A DNA stretch of 26,021 nt, taken from NCBI GenBank assembly GCA_947455385.1, contig CANGNR010000003.1:1-26021 (forward strand), in the 5' to 3' direction. The position numbers and the translations under genes are program-made. The DNA comes from Microbacteriaceae bacterium. Lineage in GTDB: Bacteria; Actinomycetota; Actinomycetes; Actinomycetales; Microbacteriaceae. Below the pieces are notes generated by a model. It saw nothing but the letters and a program-made list of their open reading frames with translations, had not been told where the DNA came from and did not search any database. Positions 22,035-26,021 of the stretch are shown piece after piece. Within the stretch, counting starts at the first letter, position 1. Each line of letters opens with the position of its first letter.

Positions 22035-22628
22035 ATGGCCGACCACGGCGTTGAAAGCTGGATGCGCAACAGCGCGTTCGAGCGTTTGCTAAAAGACCGA
22101 ATCATCTGGCTGGGCGACGAGGTTCGCGACGACAACGCGAACGACATCTGCGCCAAGATGCTGTTGCTCGCCGCAGAAGACTCGACCAAGGACATTTACC
22201 TCTACATCAACTCGCCGGGCGGTTCTATCACCGCTGGTATGGCCATCTACGACACCATGCAGTACGTGCCGAACGACATCGTCACCGTTGGCATTGGCAT
22301 GTGCGCATCGATGGGGCAGTTCTTGCTCTCGTCGGGAACCAAGGGCAAGCGCTACGCGACCCCAAACACCCGCGTGCTACTGCACCAGCCACACGGTGGC
22401 TTTGGTGGAACCGCCTCTGACATTCAGACCCAGGCCGACCTCATCGTGTCGATGAAGCACCAGCTTGCGTCACTGACCGCCGAGCAGACCGGCAAGACCA
22501 TCGAGCAGATCGAGGCAGACGGCGACCGCGACCGCTGGTTCACCGCTCAAGAGGCGCTCGAATACGGCTTCATCGACTTTATTCAGAAGTCGGCCGGCTC
22601 TGACACCGGCGTTGGCACCAAGAAGTAG
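22035..22628 (+). CDS. clpP1: ATP-dependent Clp protease proteolytic subunit ClpP1
   Basis: 197 residues with AGGAG 7 nt before the ATG. It is a serine peptidase forming heptameric rings. The triad is Ser92 in GMCASMGQFLL, His117 in LLHQPHGG and Asp166 in DRDRWF; the INSPGGSITAGMAIYDTMQ substrate strand is intact. In actinobacteria ClpP1 and ClpP2 make a mixed two-ring barrel fed by ClpX or ClpC. The gene is 10 bp upstream of clpP2, so the two are co-transcribed, which fits their stoichiometric assembly. The C-terminal tail (SAGSDTGVGTKK) is probably disordered. Confidence 0.96.
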   Translation: MADHGVESWMRNSAFERLLKDRIIWLGDEVRDDNANDICAKMLLLAAEDSTKDIYLYINSPGGSITAGMAIYDTMQYVPNDIVTVGIGMCASMGQFLLSSGTKGKRYATPNTRVLLHQPHGGFGGTASDIQTQADLIVSMKHQLASLTAEQTGKTIEQIEADGDRDRWFTAQEALEYGFIDFIQKSAGSDTGVGTKK

Positions 22629-22638
22629 GAGACCCGAG

Positions 22639-23265
22639 ATGAACAAAGAATTTTTGAACCCGCAGTCTCGCTACATTCTGCCTTCGTTCACCGAGCGCAC
22701 CTCCTACGGCTACCGCGAGCAGAACCCGTACAACAAGCTGTTCGAAGACCGCATCATCTTCTTGGGCGTGCAGGTTGACGACGCCTCGGCAGACGACATC
22801 ATGGCCCAGTTGCTGGTGCTCGAGTCGCAAGACCCCGACCGCGACATCACCATGTACATCAACTCGCCTGGTGGTTCGTTCACCGCGATGACCGCGATCT
22901 ACGACACCATGCAGTACATCCGTCCGCAGGTTTCAACCGTTTGCCTCGGCCAGGCCGCTTCGGCAGCCGCCGTGCTGTTGGCCGCCGGAGCGCCGGGCAA
23001 GCGTCTGGCGCTGCCGAACGCGCGCGTGCTGATTCACCAGCCATCGAGCGGTGACGCTGGCCGCGGCCAGGCATCCGACATCGAGATTCAGGCTCGCGAG
23101 ATCAACCGTCTGCGCGAATGGCTCGAGACCACTCTCTCGAAGCACTCAAAGCGTTCTGTCGAAGAAGTCAATCGCGATATCGACCGCGACAAGATTCTTA
23201 CCGCGGCCGAAGCCCTCGAATACGGCCTTATCGACCAGGTTTTGACCTCTCGCAAGAACGCCTAA
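22639..23265 (+). CDS. clpP2: ATP-dependent Clp protease proteolytic subunit ClpP2
   Basis: 208 residues from the ATG at 22639 with GGAG about 7 nt upstream; the open frame begins at 22612 inside clpP1 without a ribosome site. The triad is Ser108 in GQAASAAAVLL, His133 in LIHQPSSG and Asp184 in DRDK. The ~30-residue N-terminal part (NPQSRYILPSFTERTSYGYREQNPYNKLFEDR) is typical of ClpP2 and includes a propeptide removed on maturation. The nucleophile is followed by AAA where ClpP1 has MGQ, the usual difference between the two subunits. The gene is paired with clpP1 and followed after 50 bp by clpX with its own promoter. Confidence 0.96.
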   Translation: MNKEFLNPQSRYILPSFTERTSYGYREQNPYNKLFEDRIIFLGVQVDDASADDIMAQLLVLESQDPDRDITMYINSPGGSFTAMTAIYDTMQYIRPQVSTVCLGQAASAAAVLLAAGAPGKRLALPNARVLIHQPSSGDAGRGQASDIEIQAREINRLREWLETTLSKHSKRSVEEVNRDIDRDKILTAAEALEYGLIDQVLTSRKNA

Positions 23266-23303
23266 AGCGGCTCTGCCTAGCGCGTTTTGCCTGATTTCGC
23301 GGA

Positions 23304-23309
23304 TATGCT
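23304..23309 (+). promoter_or_regulatory. -10 box TATGCT for clpX
   Basis: TATGCT ends 6 nt (TGTCTC) before the clpX ATG at 23316. No Shine-Dalgarno is present, so clpX has its own, probably leaderless, promoter in the gap after clpP2. Confidence 0.6.
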
Positions 23310-23315
23310 TGTCTC

Positions 23316-24593
<1,278 letters not shown>

Positions 24594-24626
24594 TTCGAGC
24601 ACCGCTCGAAACCGAAAGGCTCACAG

Positions 24627-25805
24627 ATGGCAGGCAAACTCGGTGACCTCAGGGCCCCCATCCTCGCTGGATTAGTTGCCACAGTAACCGGCACCGCAGC
24701 ATCTATGGGTGTCGTGCTGACCGGATTCAACGCAATCGGCGCAACCCCTGCTCAGAGCATCTCGATGGTTGCCATCATGCTGGTCATCTATGGTGGCCTC
24801 TCAATCATTCTCTCGCTGGCATTCAAGATGCCGCTCTCAATCGTATGGAGTACGCCAGGCGCCGCTCTGCTGCTCGCATCGGGTTCGCTGCACCTCAACT
24901 TTCAAAACGTCGTCGGCGCGTTTGTTTTCACGGGCGCGATGCTCGTGCTCACGGGTCTTTGGCCGGCTCTCGGCCGCCTGGTTATGCGAGTTCCAAAGTC
25001 GATTGCATCGGCGATGCTGGCCGGCGTCATCTATGCGTTCTGCGTTGCCCCGTTTGTCACGGCCAGCCAGTACTGGCAGATCATTCTGCCGGTACTTGTC
25101 GTGTGGCTGGTGCTTTATCGTCTTGCTATGGTCTGGGCGGCGCCGGCCGCCATCCTGCTCTGCTACGTTCTCATCTCGATCAACCTGCACGTGACTGTAG
25201 ACGTGGCCAGCATCGTGCCGCAGATCTCGTTGGTCACGCCCACCTTTAGCTGGCAGGCAATCGTCGGCGTCGGCATACCGCTCTACCTTGTGACAATGGC
25301 GAGCCAGAACATCCCGGGCATCGCCATCATGAAGTCTTTCGGCTACGAGGTTCCGTTTAGGCCAGTGATGATCGCGACCGGAACTGGTTCGCTGATTGCG
25401 ACTCTGTTCGGCGGTTACGCGGTCAACCTTGCCGCCATTACGGCGGCCATCAATGCGAACGAGCACGCTCACAAGAATCCCGCGAGACGCTGGATCGCAG
25501 CCGTTGCCGGTGGCGTGTTCTATCTTGTGATGGCTATTACGGCTGGGGCGACGGTGTCATTCGTTCTTCAGGTTCCCCACGAGCTGTTGCTGGCGTCTTC
25601 GGGCATCGCCCTGTTCGCGACCATCGCATCGGCATTCGCCAACATCGTCGAGGTGCCAGATCAGCGCCTTGCGGCGGTAATCGCGTTTCTCGTGGCATCC
25701 AGCGGCGTGAGCTTCTTTGGGGTTGGCTCGGCCTTCTGGGCGCTTATGGCGGGCATCCTGGTTTGGCAGGTGCTCGAGGTGCGCACCAAGGCTAAGGCAG
25801 CCTAG
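24627..25805 (+). CDS. BenE-family transporter (benzoate:H+ symporter family)
   Basis: 392 residues with about 12 hydrophobic helices and almost no loops. AAAGG about 8 nt before the ATG is the ribosome site. Family marks are FKMPLSIVWSTPGAALL in the first half and GGYAVNLAAITAAI with HKNPARRWIAAVAGGVFYL in the second, as in BenE. The named substrate of the family is benzoate, but no aromatic-catabolism gene is in the window, so the substrate is open. It follows clpX by 33 bp, a gap holding a perfect 7-bp inverted repeat (TTCGAGC/GCTCGAA, 24594-24610), and could be read through from clpX. A functional link to Clp is not suggested. Confidence 0.85.
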   Translation: MAGKLGDLRAPILAGLVATVTGTAASMGVVLTGFNAIGATPAQSISMVAIMLVIYGGLSIILSLAFKMPLSIVWSTPGAALLLASGSLHLNFQNVVGAFVFTGAMLVLTGLWPALGRLVMRVPKSIASAMLAGVIYAFCVAPFVTASQYWQIILPVLVVWLVLYRLAMVWAAPAAILLCYVLISINLHVTVDVASIVPQISLVTPTFSWQAIVGVGIPLYLVTMASQNIPGIAIMKSFGYEVPFRPVMIATGTGSLIATLFGGYAVNLAAITAAINANEHAHKNPARRWIAAVAGGVFYLVMAITAGATVSFVLQVPHELLLASSGIALFATIASAFANIVEVPDQRLAAVIAFLVASSGVSFFGVGSAFWALMAGILVWQVLEVRTKAKAA

Positions 25806-25831
25806 AACACCTCGCCTTTTATGGCGACCGC

Positions 25832-26021
25832 TTAGAGCAGCCCGCGACGCTTCAAGAGGGGCTGGATATCGGCATCCTGGCCTCGGAAGTTGCGATACAT
25901 CTGCTTGGCCTCGATCGAACCACCACGACTGAGCAGAAGGTTGCGAAAGCGCTCACCATTTGCCCGAGTCAGACCGCCATTGTTCTTGAACCACTCGACG
26001 GTGTCGGCGTCGAGAACCTCA
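25832..26021 (-). CDS. M3-family peptidyl-dipeptidase, C-terminal end only
   Basis: The minus strand is open from the window edge to TAA at 25834-25832, giving 63 residues: EVLDADTVEWFKNNGG, RANGERFRNLLLSRGG, MYRNFRGQDADIQPLLKRRGLL. This is the characteristic C-terminus of Dcp/oligopeptidase A-type zinc peptidases (M3). The HEXXH zinc site lies outside the window, so activity cannot be judged. The gene is convergent with the BenE gene, 26 bp apart. Confidence 0.85.
   Translation of the reverse strand, partial: EVLDADTVEWFKNNGGLTRANGERFRNLLLSRGGSIEAKQMYRNFRGQDADIQPLLKRRGLL

Noticed and set aside
24594..24610. TTCGAGC-ACC-GCTCGAA as a clpX terminator
   Set aside because: The stem is perfect but has no T run and lies just before the BenE ribosome site. 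It is noted under that gene and not called.
25812..25827. TCGCC-TTTTAT-GGCGA as a terminator between the convergent BenE and M3 peptidase genes
   Set aside because: Only a 5-bp stem and no U-tract on either side.

Overview
The window looks like a compact, fairly GC-rich actinobacterial chromosome, most likely from the Microbacteriaceae or a close relative. This rests on paired clpP1-clpP2, the order ssb-ettA ... glbO-pepN-rpiB-nei-tig-clpP1-clpP2-clpX (from memory close to the Mycobacterium tuberculosis Rv2457c-Rv2478c order), a class E sortase, frequent GTG/TTG starts, and many start codons sitting 5-8 nt behind a TANNNT -10 box, the actinobacterial signature of leaderless mRNAs. No search was run, so the taxonomy is an inference.

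Left accessory end (1-1745): the 3' part of a large collagen-like protein whose 18-bp Gly-X-Y repeat runs off the window edge, then a four-helix membrane protein with a short collagen-like tail, closed by a hairpin terminator that can also serve argG from the other side.

Nitrogen/polyamine block (1760-6652, minus strand): a PLP group II decarboxylase, aguB and aguA form a tight operon with E. coli-type argG downstream. AguB and AguA turn agmatine into putrescine, so the decarboxylase is a candidate for an unusual agmatine-forming enzyme. A 40-residue membrane microprotein is encoded on the plus strand between argG and aguA.

Middle (6752-15215): a secreted phosphodiester-glycosidase-domain protein, an EamA exporter, msrA, an SSB-like protein, ettA, a TesB thioesterase, a conserved unknown, a truncated haemoglobin and an MscS channel. 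Neighbouring convergent genes overlap or touch at their stop codons. The ssb-ettA gap holds nested inverted repeats that look like a structured RNA.

Core proteostasis block (15218-24593): pepN leads a minus-strand operon pepN-mscS-glbO; divergently, a small membrane protein, rpiB and nei run together. A sortase and tRNA-Gly(TCC) lie on the minus strand; tRNA-Pro(TGG), tig, clpP1, clpP2 and clpX run forward. Trigger factor, the ClpP1P2 peptidase and the ClpX unfoldase together handle folding and degradation of new and damaged proteins.

Right end (24627-26021): a BenE-family transporter, then the C-terminus of an M3 peptidase on the minus strand that continues beyond the window. No stretch longer than about 170 bases is without a gene. 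No insertion sequences, phage genes or CRISPR arrays were seen.
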